From NCBI GenBank assembly GCA_007922195.1, contig ML681971.1, positions 17,285,066-17,349,065 on the forward strand: DNA of 64,000 nucleotides. The letters are read 5' to 3'. The notes under the pieces were generated by a model, which ran no database searches, was not told the origin of the DNA, and was given only the letters and a program-made list of their open reading frames with translations. This document shows, piece by piece, positions 1 through 12,400 of this stretch (positions are counted from its first letter, which is position 1; the number at the start of each line of letters is the position of its first letter). Origin of the DNA: Podocnemis expansa. Lineage: Eukaryota; Chordata; Testudines; Podocnemididae. The position numbers and the translations under genes are program-made.

Positions 1-3000
1 CTCCCCATGGTATTTTGGCACCTGTTTGTTGCATCTTTCCACTGCATTGTATAAGAAGGTTTGGAGGGGTGTGGATATAGGCTGTGGCTGGATCACAGAA
101 GGGGCCTCCTTTTTGGAGTGTGCCTCTACTACTCTTATTTTCCTCCTAGAGGGAAATGCAAGTGAAGGAAACCCTAAGTTCTTCTACAAATAATGAACAG
201 AGTAATGCAATTAAATCAAACTTATGAGTAAATTTAAGAAGTTAAATTCTTCCAGAAGTGCACTTCAAACAGCTATTGTTTTTGTATAATACATTCATTT
301 AAATATGAACAAAAGCCCTATCCGAGAAGCACACTGGAGGATTAGTGCTAGAATTTTAAAATGGAAAGCTTATAAAACAAAACATGGGGATTTGCTTGTT
401 CAGTCCCAGCAATGACCTGTGCTCAGTCATGTGTGTAGGTTTTTTTAATGGAAAATTAAATTCAGGTGAATTTTGGAAATGTATTTATACATTAAATATA
501 AACAATGAGCTGCAGATGCAGAAAGTGACCATGCAACAGATTGATTATTTTCACAAACGTTCTCATTTTTGAGCAAAGTCCCTTTTAAAAAATGTTAAAG
601 AATTTGAGAAATATGACGTGAGAGCTTATTGATTCAGGATAACCTCTTCAGTCGCTAGATCTAGATTGAGGTAACTACAAGCTGAAACATTTGAAGTAGA
701 GGACAGTTTGGTGTCTTGACTCTGCAGATATCTTCTGTAAGTCTCCTCAGAAAGAAAAAGCACAAGAAACTGAATAGTTTCTGCTTTTTCCCCCTGTCTA
801 GAATTTCTTCCTCAAATAAAATGCCTTAGCTCCTTCCAATCCAAGTTGCTGAGGTTTTATGTCAAGAGTAATCTAACTTTTACTTTTGATGTTCAGCAAA
901 TGGTCTGTACCACATCAAGAAAAATCTTCTTGGCCCTAGTGTCTGGTTTTTCTTTGCTCTTGCATTTTTAAAGTAGTTAAAGGTATGTTTAGAGAGAGAG
1001 AGAGAGAGATTTACCTGTATCTCTGAATTTGAAGAAATTGTTCCAGAAAGCTGTGCACTACTGGAGTAGCAACTTTGGATATAAAGGTGAGACCTTTCAC
1101 AAAGCAAGAAATGATGCAAGTTCGTAAGTGGTGGGAGGGTTTTGCCCCGTCTCTTTACATCCCTAATTTCTCTAAACTTCTCCTTCATTGAGTCCCTCAC
1201 GCACTATCCCACTCTTGTTAACCAGAGAAATTGTAATTTCTAGGGCTGTTCCATGGACAGTCCTGAAATATTCTTCTTGTCACAATGCATTATGTAGGTG
1301 ACTGTTTGTGTAGGCAATAATGTGAGATGACAGTTTGAAGGTGCAACCTGTATCACTCGCTTTCTAGAATGATTAAGGCAATCTTGTATAATGAATGTAA
1401 AATTCATGTTGTTAAAATATTCTATGTAAAAATCTCTTCCTTGAAGGTCCTAATACTTTAAAAATTCGGCTTTTTTCATCAAGCTGATCCTCCCTTTGAC
1501 AGCTCAGCCTTGATTAAAGCCACTGAAGTGTTCAGTATCGCTTTCAAATAAAATGTTTGCTGATGCAGCTTGGAAAGCCAAGCTCAGTTAAGAGAAGCTC
1601 CTGTGGCATAATATTCTAATACAGAAAGCAGTTATGCAGTTGTTTCAAATTTTAACTTGAAATTTTGATTGAGTAATCATTTTTTGGTAGCAAACTTAAT
1701 GCGAAGGGTGGGATAATAACAGAATAGTTTCATGGTTTCATTTCTCACTTCTCTAAAGTTGTGATTCTAAGCTTTGTTAATTCTACACATAATAAGGAGG
1801 AGAAACCCTGTACTGAAGAATCAGTTGAGCTTCAGTTTATGGTGCTCGAACACATTTAACACTGGGTTTGGCTTACTAGATAGCAAGGCATCTCAGTCAG
1901 CTGCTCTGTGTGCCATCAGGTATTAGGTATAATGACTTAGTCTACAGGAACAAGAGGGAAGAGATGACTTTCACAGTTCAACTTGTATTTTTATCTAATA
2001 ACTTTCCCAGTCACTCATCAGGGTATTTATAATTGTTTCTACAATATTCATAATGTAAGGTATAGGTGAACAAAAAGCAGTCAACATTATTGAAACTTAA
2101 AGTAATTGTTTTCTCTACACTTTCGAATAAAGGTATAAACATCTAAAAGGTCAAACTCCCAGGCAACTTTTGTTTTTGGCTCCTGGCAGTCTCCAGTCTG
2201 TATAAGCAGGCAGATGAAGCCTGGCGTATATAGCCGTTACACAACTAACAGCCATTCAGAAACAATTCCTGCCAGATACAGGCCCATATTAGGAAGTTAT
2301 CTTATTGAATCAGAATCTCACTCCTTTCTCAAAGACAGGAGAAAATCGGGGGAAAGAGGGAGAGGAAAAAAAAAAAACCCAAGTGTGATACGCTGTACTC
2401 CGTGTACATCCACAAATTTGTGTATTATTCATGTTCACACTCGTAGTCCACATTGCAGTGGGGGAGCATGTCACATAGGGTGAGCCCCAGCATAAAAACT
2501 TGAGTAAAATCCTGAACTGGTTCCTCCTTGAAATGGTTTGGTTTCTCTTCTGTGTCACTTATTTTACAATGCATTTCCTAAAGCATTGGGAAATATCAAA
2601 CTCTGTCATAATTATTTTAAAAAATTGTCTCTTACATACAGTGTAACCTGTTACAAAATGCATGTCACCTTCCATCCTAGAAAACTGTGTTCATAGATCG
2701 CAATTGTACTTCTGGGTCTCTTGTCACTTAGGAAATACGGGAGTGTGGGAGAATTTTTTGGTTTCTTCTGCAGAAAAAAGGCTGTGTCTTTTGCATTAGT
2801 TGCTGACTGAGTAAAATCAAACAAGTTTAAAAAATGTTTCCTTATCCATCCTTTCCAGTTAAGAACTACTGTTAAAATAAGAATCAATTCAAAGGGAGAG
2901 AGAGGTTGTGGAATCTATTTAACACCTTAAATTAAAACTACTTTTTTAATAATTATTTTTCATTATCCTAGTTTTACCTTTTTATGTTTAACTCAGTTTA

Positions 3001-3220
3001 GTTAATACCAGTTGTGTGTAGTCCACTTCCTTTTTCTTGTTTCCTTGCAGTAGCCAAAATAATATTTGGGGGTTGATGAGGTATGTGTGTAACTAGGAGA
3101 TGTTCATATCCATGCTCTAATGCTAATATATGCATAAGACAAATGGACGTTCAAAATATTTATCATTCTTTACCAAAGTAGCAAGTTTCTCTTGTTTTTT
3201 AAATTCTCTTATTTAAACAG
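1..3220. other. Upstream region / 5' intron of RABGEF1, no gene seen
   Basis: No exon or recognisable coding region is visible here. The sequence is AT-rich, with a short (GA)n tract at about 991-1009. It runs into a polypyrimidine tract and AG acceptor at 3219-3220, just before the RABGEF1 start-codon exon, so the downstream part is probably the intron between a non-coding 5' exon outside the window and the first coding exon. That is inference from the acceptor; no transcript data are available. Confidence 0.5.
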
Positions 3221-3226
3221 AAAGAA

Positions 3227-3405
3227 ATGAGCCTAAAGTCTGAACGCAGAGGAATTCATGTTGATCAGTCTGAGCTACTGTGCAAGAAGGGATGTGGTTA
3301 CTATGGAAACCCTGCTTGGCAAGGTTTCTGCTCCAAATGCTGGAGAGAGGAATACCATAAGGCAAGGCAGAAGCAGATTCAAGAGGACTGGGAGCTGGCA
3401 GAACG
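3227..3405 (+). CDS. RABGEF1: RABGEF1 coding exon 1 (A20 zinc finger, start codon)
   Basis: The exon begins at 3221 after a polypyrimidine tract and AG; the ATG at 3227 opens the conserved N-terminus [15 protein letters not shown]. It encodes the A20 zinc finger, with C19, C23, C35 and C38 in a CX3CX11CX2C arrangement, which in Rabex-5 binds ubiquitin and has E3-ligase-like activity. It then runs into the MIU helix, with the key alanine at A58. The donor GTAAAG at 3406 splits the codon for R60 (phase 2). The next in-frame codon is a stop, so failure to splice would truncate the protein after the zinc finger. Confidence 0.96.
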
Positions 3406-6400
3406 GTAAAGAGGCCTCTCTATTCCTTCATCCCTTGCACTACGATGGCCTTCCCAAACAATATGGTCATCTTTTATTTATAGTCCTTTTTACCCAGGTT
3501 GCCTTCAGCATGACATTCTGGTATAAGAGCATTCTCACATTCAGATAATTAGAAATAGTTCATTTGTTTTAAATGTACATTCTGCCTTATGCCAGATCAT
3601 CTTTCATGCATAGTCAAGCGTAGCAACACAGACTTGTTTTTCATGTCATGGGTGAGATGTTTGTAGTTTACGCCCATTCAGTAAATGGTGTTTTAATAAC
3701 TTCTGCTGTCTTCAGCTGGCCTGGAAATGCCCAACAGTCATTTCCAAATCATATAGTTCCCCAATTATTGATGCCTCCATTATTGGCTGGTTGCAACACT
3801 AATGCTTAAGTTTAGCCTTGATGTTCACTTTCATGTTCCAGCTAGTGGAGAATGTGGCCACATTTGTCATTAAGGGATTGGCTACAACAGAGTTTTTAAC
3901 CTTTAGTTGAGTGCCAGTTAACTTGAGTTTAACACATTTGTGTATGTTAGTTTGGTTACTCCACAAACATTTGTTCCAACCTATGAACATTTATGACCTA
4001 TTCTAGATTTCAGTCCAGGGTAAATCACAAACATTTTTGGACTTCCAGATTAGAATCTAGATACTTGCTAGCTAACTCAAGTTAACTGGCAATCAGTTAA
4101 TTCAAGGATTTTTTTGTGTGCGCGCATGTGTATATATATTTTTAAAAACAAACAAACCAAAAGCAAGTATCTCATGTAGACGTGCACAAATTGAAGCAGG
4201 CTGATGTGAACACGCTTGCTTTCAGTATTAGTTAATAATGTGCTTCAGCATGAAGGTTCATGGTGTTGGTTATCATACAGAAGCCCTTCATTATGTGGGA
4301 CCTGACTATTCTAGACCCTTTCTCCTAGGCCCATTTGCACTAGTAGTAATCAGACAGTGTTTTTGCCGTGTGTCACCAAGATTGGCGTAGATCCAAACAA
4401 ATATATAAACTCTTTGGTAGGGAAGAGAGGAAGCAATTGGGTAATAAGGATGGTGTTAATTTTATAATTGTGCCAAGTACCATGGAGATCATTTTAACAG
4501 CTGATAATTTTTCACTGGAAATATAGAAACAAGATGAGCCCTTGGGTTATAATTAAAATGTTTTCTTTAGTAACTAAGATGCTTTTAAGATGTGAATAAA
4601 ACCATTCCTTCTTAAAGAGTTACAATGAAATGAAAGGACAAAGGTTTACTGTGTTGACAATGGGGAAAGAGGGAGGTGATATGAAGAGTTGATATGGGGG
4701 TGACAGCAGAGAAAAGAATCTGGGGACACTTAGGTTACAGGTTTGCTGAGCAGAAAAGACAATGGATTTGTCAGTGCACACTAACTCAACTTAGTAACAA
4801 GTTTTGTTGCCGCTATCTGAATAAACAAGTCCCAAATTCCTTTAATTTTAGGCTTCAGCGTGAGGAGGAAGAAGCCTATGCTAGTAGTCAAAGTACTCAA
4901 GGGGCACAGTCACTCACCTTTTCTAAGTTTGAGGAGAAGAAAACCAATGAAAAGACACGCAAGGTGATCACTGTGAAGAAATTCTTCAGTGCATCTTCCA
5001 GGACAGGAACTAAGAAGGGTAATTCTTATATTTTTCTTTATTACTGTATACCATATTCCTATGTGAATTTTTAAGAGGCTATTGATAATAGTTTACCAAA
5101 ACTAAACTGTAAGCAAGTTTACTTAACAATAAAAGCAACATTACACTTGTGTAAAACCTAGCTGGGGCCAGCCATCACAAGCATTGTCTTGATTTGTCCA
5201 AATTTTGTGTCTGATGCATTCTTATGACTCTTTCTAATAAAGGTCAGTGGGCTGACATTAGAAATTGTTTAGAAGATCTTTGCTCCCATCACTTCTTTAA
5301 GAAGCATTAATATATTCCTGAAACAAAGCAAATTGAATTCTTTCTCCTGCTATCACAAAAAGAGTTTCTGGATATCACTGTTTGTTTGCAAAAGTTCCTA
5401 TGAATAGAAAGCTAAGGAAGTTTGCAGATACACCTCTCCTTGTTTTTATATAAGTTTGAGGAAACTTAGTATTCGTTCTGTGTAGCTTTATCATGAATAA
5501 TCCTATAAAATGGTACTGGGGCTTCTTTTCATGTGTTTTATGGGATAAATTATACTGCTAGGCATCTGAAGTCAAATATTAATTTGCACTTTTTATCTTC
5601 AGTTTGTCAGTCAACGCCAGTAAAACTCTCTAGGTATAATAAATGAAGTAGAATGTCAGAAACTTAGATACTCCTATCTAAGGGCTTGTTTAGCCAGAGC
5701 AATAATAGATTATGAGTGTGATTTCTGAAGGGCAGTAATCATGTAAACCTTACTGGTATGCCTTGGAGGTTCCTTACTGCACCTTAAGGTACCTATGCTG
5801 GAAGCAGAGCTATGTTAAAACACATTTTAGGAAGCATTGCAGAGAGATTACAGTAGTGAATACTGTAATGAGAAATGTATATGATTGACTTTACTTATTA
5901 TGGTATATGCAAGAGAACTCCGAAAAACTCTGGTTTTTGGACACCTATATAAAGTCAAACATTGCTAAAAATAAACCTTTAAAAAAAAAAACAAACCCTA
6001 ATGTTAATAGTACAAAATAGAATAAACAAGGAGTCCTGTGGCACTTTTAAATACCAACAGTATCACAATGGCTTTTGTGGGCACGATCCCATTGCATCAG
6101 ATTCATTAAATACAAATACAAATGAAATACAAAGTACAAAACAGATCTGCTAGTTAACTGCCAGGAGTCGTGTCAGGTAATCATGCATGGTACCATGGTA
6201 CTCTTTTAGCAAAGTAATATGCTTTGTCAGAGCAAGAGCAAACAATGTCTTGCACTTGCAGGGAGTAGCTATGATAAAATTTCAGGTGAGCACCTTGACA
6301 GTTGAAGGTTCCAGCTAGGGTGCGACAAGCAAACACATGCATTTGGTAAACCAGTGTAATTAATTCCTTCTTGCGCAGCACAGTGGGGTCTTGACCCTGG

Positions 6401-9400
6401 ACATTCTTTTTAAGAATTAGCTTTATTAAACATGACTTTCAAATCATTTAACAAAACTAACCTTACTTTAGTAGTGTGCACTTAAGGTCCACAATAGGTA
6501 GACCTAAAAAAAAAATCAGACTAACACTAAAAATTGGGCTAAGGGTGGGGACTGAATGAAGCATATATTTGAAATGATGGAGGGTAACAGTGGTTTCTAG
6601 CAAGCATTCATTCCTATTAAATGCCTTTCAATAAAGATGCATATGGGCTTGGGTGTCCTTTTGAATAAATCTAGGGGAGTTCTTTTCAGAAACCTGAGTG
6701 TTTAAATTAGTAGACAATTTCCTGCTTAGAAGTAAAGCGGAAGGTAGGATGACTCCAGTCCAAATTAAGGGAGAAGGCTTACAGGAATCTTATTCTTCAA
6801 AAAGGTTTCCCATAGCGAAGTTCTGCCACAGCCTTATTGGTAATAGTTGGAGGGGCCCTTTTGCTCCTGTGACACAGGTTTTTGGTGGAACTGAGGGTTC
6901 ATCACACTTTCAGTGCAATGATGATATGGTCTAGGAATTGTAAGGGTATGCTTCATGAATAAAAATAGGGTTATGAAGTCCCAGTTTTAGTAATAATCAG
7001 TAAAAAGATGTGTAAATGCTGCAGAAATGGTCTTTTGAAGCAGTATGCAATGCCACATGTTCTAAACAAGTAAGATAATTTTGTGAGGAAAACTCTGATG
7101 GTGTACCCCTCAATGAAAATGCCATGGATTAACATTAAAAAAAAAAGGGGGGGTGTTTCTGGAGGAACAATTAAGTTTGTTCTTTACTAAATATTTGTAA
7201 AGTGTGATTTTTCTTCTTCTTCTATTTCAACATATTGTCCTTGCATGACATAACTTAAACATAAAACTGCTTTTGGGTTTTGGTTTGGGCAGTAAATAAT
7301 TGATAGGGTGCTTGACCCTGGAAGAGGACTTCCATAAAGAATGGTTTTGGTGTCAAGTATATTTTCTTATTAAGGAAAGCTGACATTGCTGGGTCTGTTT
7401 TGTAGGCATATTGCATAGTTCCTTGGGATAAGAAATTACGTTGCTTTCAGTTTGAGCATCTGCCTCTCAGTGCATGAATGCCAGCTGTTCAAACATAAAA
7501 TCACTGCAAATCACTGAATGTCTTAATTCCTTGTCCCTGTTCAGGAATGGTAACATTCATTCTTCTCACTTCCCATGTTTGTTTCCCCACCTTTTCCCTC
7601 CTCCCACCCTTTTTTGTCGTCTTCTCCTTACCACTTGACACTTTTGCTCTTGGTGTCTTGCTTGCTTTTGCATTTATTCCAGTGGCTCAAGAGAGAAACC
7701 TTAAACAAGGACAGCTTGGGAGGGAGCGAAATGCTGATAACATTCTCAGGGACTTGAAGGAGATTTTTACTCCCTCCTGGGAGCTGGCTTCCCCTACTGA
7801 AGGTAACACAGCACAGCTTGAGACAGCTGTGTGCTTGTCCTAGTAAGCTTATTTAGTTGGGCTTTGCAAAATCCAAATTAGGGTTGTGCCAGCTATAACT
7901 TATGCCATTGAATTATGATGATGACAAGAAAGGCAATGCTTGGAATTTATGCTCATTCTAAACTTTAACAAGACTTTAGGGAAAGAAATTAAATTTATAT
8001 TTCTTAGAGGAGATCTGTTTCCTTCCACAATACAGTAGGAGTCAAGCTGTAAAAGAAAACTAATTTCTACTTTTTAAAAACAGTGAGAGTGGCTCTCTGC
8101 TTGCTCTTTATTTTTTTGAGCCCCTAAAGTCCAGCACTAAAAATAACTGCATTAGAAATGGGACTTGTAGAAATTTGCTTAAAGCGTACCCAGTAAATTA
8201 TCAAAACATCTTTTCAGGTCATTGTTACCTGTTAAATCAGGGGAAGGTAATTTTATGTTATGACAGAAGTGCCATTTTTATCATCTGATTTGAATAACCA
8301 CAAAAAAGAACAAAATTGAGAGTGGTAACTGATAGGGTCTTGTCCACAACCTTAGCCATAGCAAGTTATTTGGAATTTTAGTGATCTGATCTCTAAAGAA
8401 ATACTGAATGGTAAAGTGTGTTTTGTTTTACAGGCTATATCTAGTACATACACATTAGAGTTTTTTTTGAGGCTACTAGAAAATAATCTGTCATAGTCCT
8501 ATTCATTGACTTTGGTACTAGTAATAATACAATCATAGTGTGAAGCAGCTGGAATGCTGTTCTGCTGCGGCACCCAATGTCCACATAGAAATGAAAGGAA
8601 AAAAGAGATAATCATGTAAATGATGTTTATCATCCTTGTACAAATTATCCTTAAATCCCCACACTTCTGTTCTTGTATTGTATTGATGTATCTCCTCTTC
8701 TAGGCTCTTCTTGCTTTATTCAAATGGGTTTTATTTGTTCTCTGTGATTTAAATTCTCAGTAAATATACATGGTCATTTATTACATAATAAATGTGGAAA
8801 AGTATATCACTGAAATTACTTTAAATGCCTTACAAAATATAGTGAACAATATACAGTGTGCTACTTTACATGTCTTAAGCCAAGATTTCTGTACAGAGGG
8901 CAGTAGCAAATAAAAGCTACAACATCCCTGATTTGTATTAAAAATTGGGATGCCATAACTGTTAAAGAATGAAGATTTTTAAACTAGGGCTCTCAAATTC
9001 TGTAGCTGTTTTTGTAGTAACTTTATCAAGGTGGAGTCTATAAATATTTTAAATTTACCAGGCTAAAAGTGTCTCAAACAAAATTTTTCTAAACAGAGCT
9101 TTTGTAGTCCTTAAAGAAAAACTGGAAACAGCAGAATGAGTCTGCTATTTTTATGGGTATCTAATCAGCTAAATTATAGCAATAGATTGATGATAAATCT
9201 TCATGCTGATATATTTGAGTACTGAAGCAAGCCAATTGTTTAATTTCCCATATTGTCTTAATGTTGAATTAAAATAAATAAAATTATTCTGTATCATGTA
9301 AATACTCTTTTAAAATTCACGCTTTTTTCTTTTTAATTCATTTTTTAAACTGTATATTCTTAACCAGCTAGTTACGTCATACTAAATGTAGTGAATTATT

Positions 9401-12400
9401 TGTGTGGTGATGGTAATTGATAAGATCAGTGGTTTTCAAACAGTTTCCCCTCAGGACCCAGTTGAAAAAAATCATGTATGCACATGACCCAACAATTATA
9501 CCTTTTGAGCAATGCACTCCACTTTTTCTATGGCAGCAGTTGGGGGCTGCTGTGACCCAGTACCTGAGGGTCTGTGACCATGTACTGGCTCCCAACCTTG
9601 GGTTTGAAAACCACTGTACTGTACTGCAGTTAAACTATGAAGATACCACTCTTGCATTGTTCACAAAAGCTCTGTTTTAAATCTTTTTAGATTTTTAGAA
9701 GTCTTCTTTTTGTTAAAGAACAGCCTTTGGGTACAAATAAAAATGAATGGATTTGCTTTAGCAATATGTATCTTAACTGACTGACAATTAAATTGCTTGC
9801 ATTTATATAGATTATAAGGGGTAAAATTTTAACACACGTATAGGTAACTATAAAATGAACAAGGAGACCCGTGGCACTTAAAGACTAACAAACACATTTA
9901 TTGAATGCTCTTTGACAAAGTGGGATCTTCTCTTGCAAAAGCTCATGCACTAAATATGTTTGTTAGTCTTTAGTTGTCACAGCACCGGAGCCATAATGCT
10001 CTGTTTCAGTGCCCCTTGCGATTAGCAGTGCTTGGGGCTGGTGGCACAAAATGCACCCTTTAATGGAGCGGCTCAGTGGAGCCACTCCAGCGTGCCCAGG
10101 CAAAGCCCCTTTCACTGTGCTGTAGTTAAGGAGTCCTGTGCAGGGCCGTGTTTGTTTTACTGAACTAAACTAACACAGCTGCCCCTTTGGATATAGGTAA
10201 CTATAGTGTTTACATTGGTTTCTGTCAAGAGAGGACCATATCGCTGATTGTGAAGCCCTTGCAGAGTCCCTCACTTAAATATTTCTGGCCAAATTCATCC
10301 TTTGATGGACAACTCCATTGAAATGAGTGAATAATCTAATGTAGTCTTAAGCCTATGAAAAATCATATAGAATGAAACAAAAAATTCATACCTGAATGTA
10401 ATGGACAATTTTTTCCCTCCTATTTAAAATAAAGCTTTGTGGGTTTTTGTTTGTTTGTTCTTCAAGTCTGCATGTATGGCTATTGAAAGAGTGCATTCTC
10501 TTCATCTGCATGCTATATGTGGGTTTGTTTGGGTTAAAGATTTGTTTATTGAATATTTTCATGTTTTTCTATCTTTGCTTTTTGCTTTTTCTTATGTTCC
10601 TTCATGTCATCTTGCTTGCAAATAATTCATTTTTACAGTGATGGCTGGCCAACTGAAAGGTGGGTGTGCTAAACTTGGGTAGATAAGGTCCTATCAAGTT
10701 TGTATGTCTGTCTTGTATAATGTAGTATCTAACGTACATGTTGCCAGAATAGAAATGTGTGAAAACCCCATGTTAATGTCTGCATTTACAGCTTTGTAAA
10801 CTTGTACCCACTACTAAAGCAAATCCCACAAAGCAAAGGGTTGGGTTTTTCCCACCTGTTCTTCAGCTCAGTGTAGAAAACTGGAACATATTTGGTGCTT
10901 ATGATCTGATTTTAAACATTAAAGGTGAGATTTTCATTTATACTGTTGTGCAATATAAAGAGGTTTTTCAAGTCATCTTGTAACTCTAACTGGCACCCAC
11001 TTGGTCTCCTTTATACTGTCAAAATTAATGTAAAGGATCATTAATCTAAATAAGAATCTGACTTTAAATATGCATGAAGCTGAGCTTAATCAGTTTTATT
11101 CAGTTGCATCAGTGATGGGTCAGCCTATCAGCATTTAATATTGCCTTCCTCAGAAAAGTGGGATAGTCATCTTTATATATAAAAATCAAAATTTGATTGG
11201 TCTTGCTGTAATTTTTAATATGATGCATTAGCTGATTAATAAAATTAATCTAATTGTTGTTTCTAACTTTCCCAGCAGAAATTCAGGAAGCTAAAGCTCC
11301 TAGTCCTTCAATAAACAGGCAGGTCAGCATTGAAACAGATCGAGCATCCAAAGAATTTATAGAGTTTCTCAAGACTTATCATAAACCTGGTCAAGACATT
11401 TATAAGCAGTGTAAACTATTTTTGGAAGCAATGCATCAGAAAAGGGTAGGTGTATCACATGAGTTATATAAGTGACACATTCAAAATGAATGACTTAGGT
11501 AGATCAGTGTTGCCATTCTCTTTAATTTCTTTTGTTACACATATGTGGGTATTAAAAGCTTCTTGCAGTTGTTTGTGGATTTATGTGCCAAATGTGTTGC
11601 GGTTTTTTGTTGTCTTTGCAGACTTTTTATGGTAGGGTAGATTAAAGCTTGAGTGGTGGTCTTAATTCTGAACTTTTTCTTTTGACACATTTTATATAGG
11701 ATGTTATGTCTATTTTAATCTTTGGAGAAAATCAATCCAAAGTTGTGAACTATTGATGTAGTGTAAATATTTGTGAAAGTACTCACATAGATGTTAGCAG
11801 CCTATAAACCTAATAACTTCAGTCTGAAAAAAAATAACATAAAGCATGAGCATGTAAATTAGAGGCCAAATAACCTTGTAAATTCAAAAGATTCAGGAAA
11901 GTCTTAAATTGTTTGTTACAAGCAGTCAGCTTCTAAATTGTTTGCATCTCTTCAAAGTAAAATTTCCAATGCATGTAAAGTGCCTAAAAATTGTCCAGGA
12001 GGTATGGCAAATTGATATTTGTACATTTAGTTGTTTGCCTCTGTTGTTGTTTACAGATGGAGCAAGAACCAGTGGGGGATGGGGTGTGCACATGTGCGCA
12101 CATGCTACATTTTAATTCTGTATGCAAAAGCTGTACGTTATTTCTACATTGAAGTATTGATGTAGCTACAGTGCCACCTGGGGTTAAAAGGATACAGCAT
12201 CCCAAAGCCCTTCGTTTTCCATTTTAATTTTGTTTGAAATTTCTCAAGAATTTGTTGGTGTTTCTTACAAAATTTGGAAAGGGTGAAAATTGGTGCAAAA
12301 ATAAATTCATGTTTTTCCTGGGTAAATATAGGGGGCCTAATAAAGGGGAACAGGAGGGCAGAGGAAAAGTAACATAGATAGGAGAATATTGCATGTAAGT

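Larger units (their letters stand above)
5019..11278. other. RABGEF1: RABGEF1 intron 2, with SINE and hAT copies
   Basis: This 6.3-kb intron separates exons 2 and 3. Besides the two candidate cassette exons, it holds a SINE fragment near 6.0 kb, a small hAT-type element near 9.5 kb and a palindromic SINE with a 14-nt target duplication near 10 kb. The rest is AT-rich sequence in which I recognise nothing. Confidence 0.8.

Noticed and set aside
7547..7843. The whole 98-codon open frame as an independent small gene
   Set aside because: Only 7683-7802 has splice-site boundaries and a phase fitting RABGEF1; the upstream part is a polypyrimidine tract and intron.
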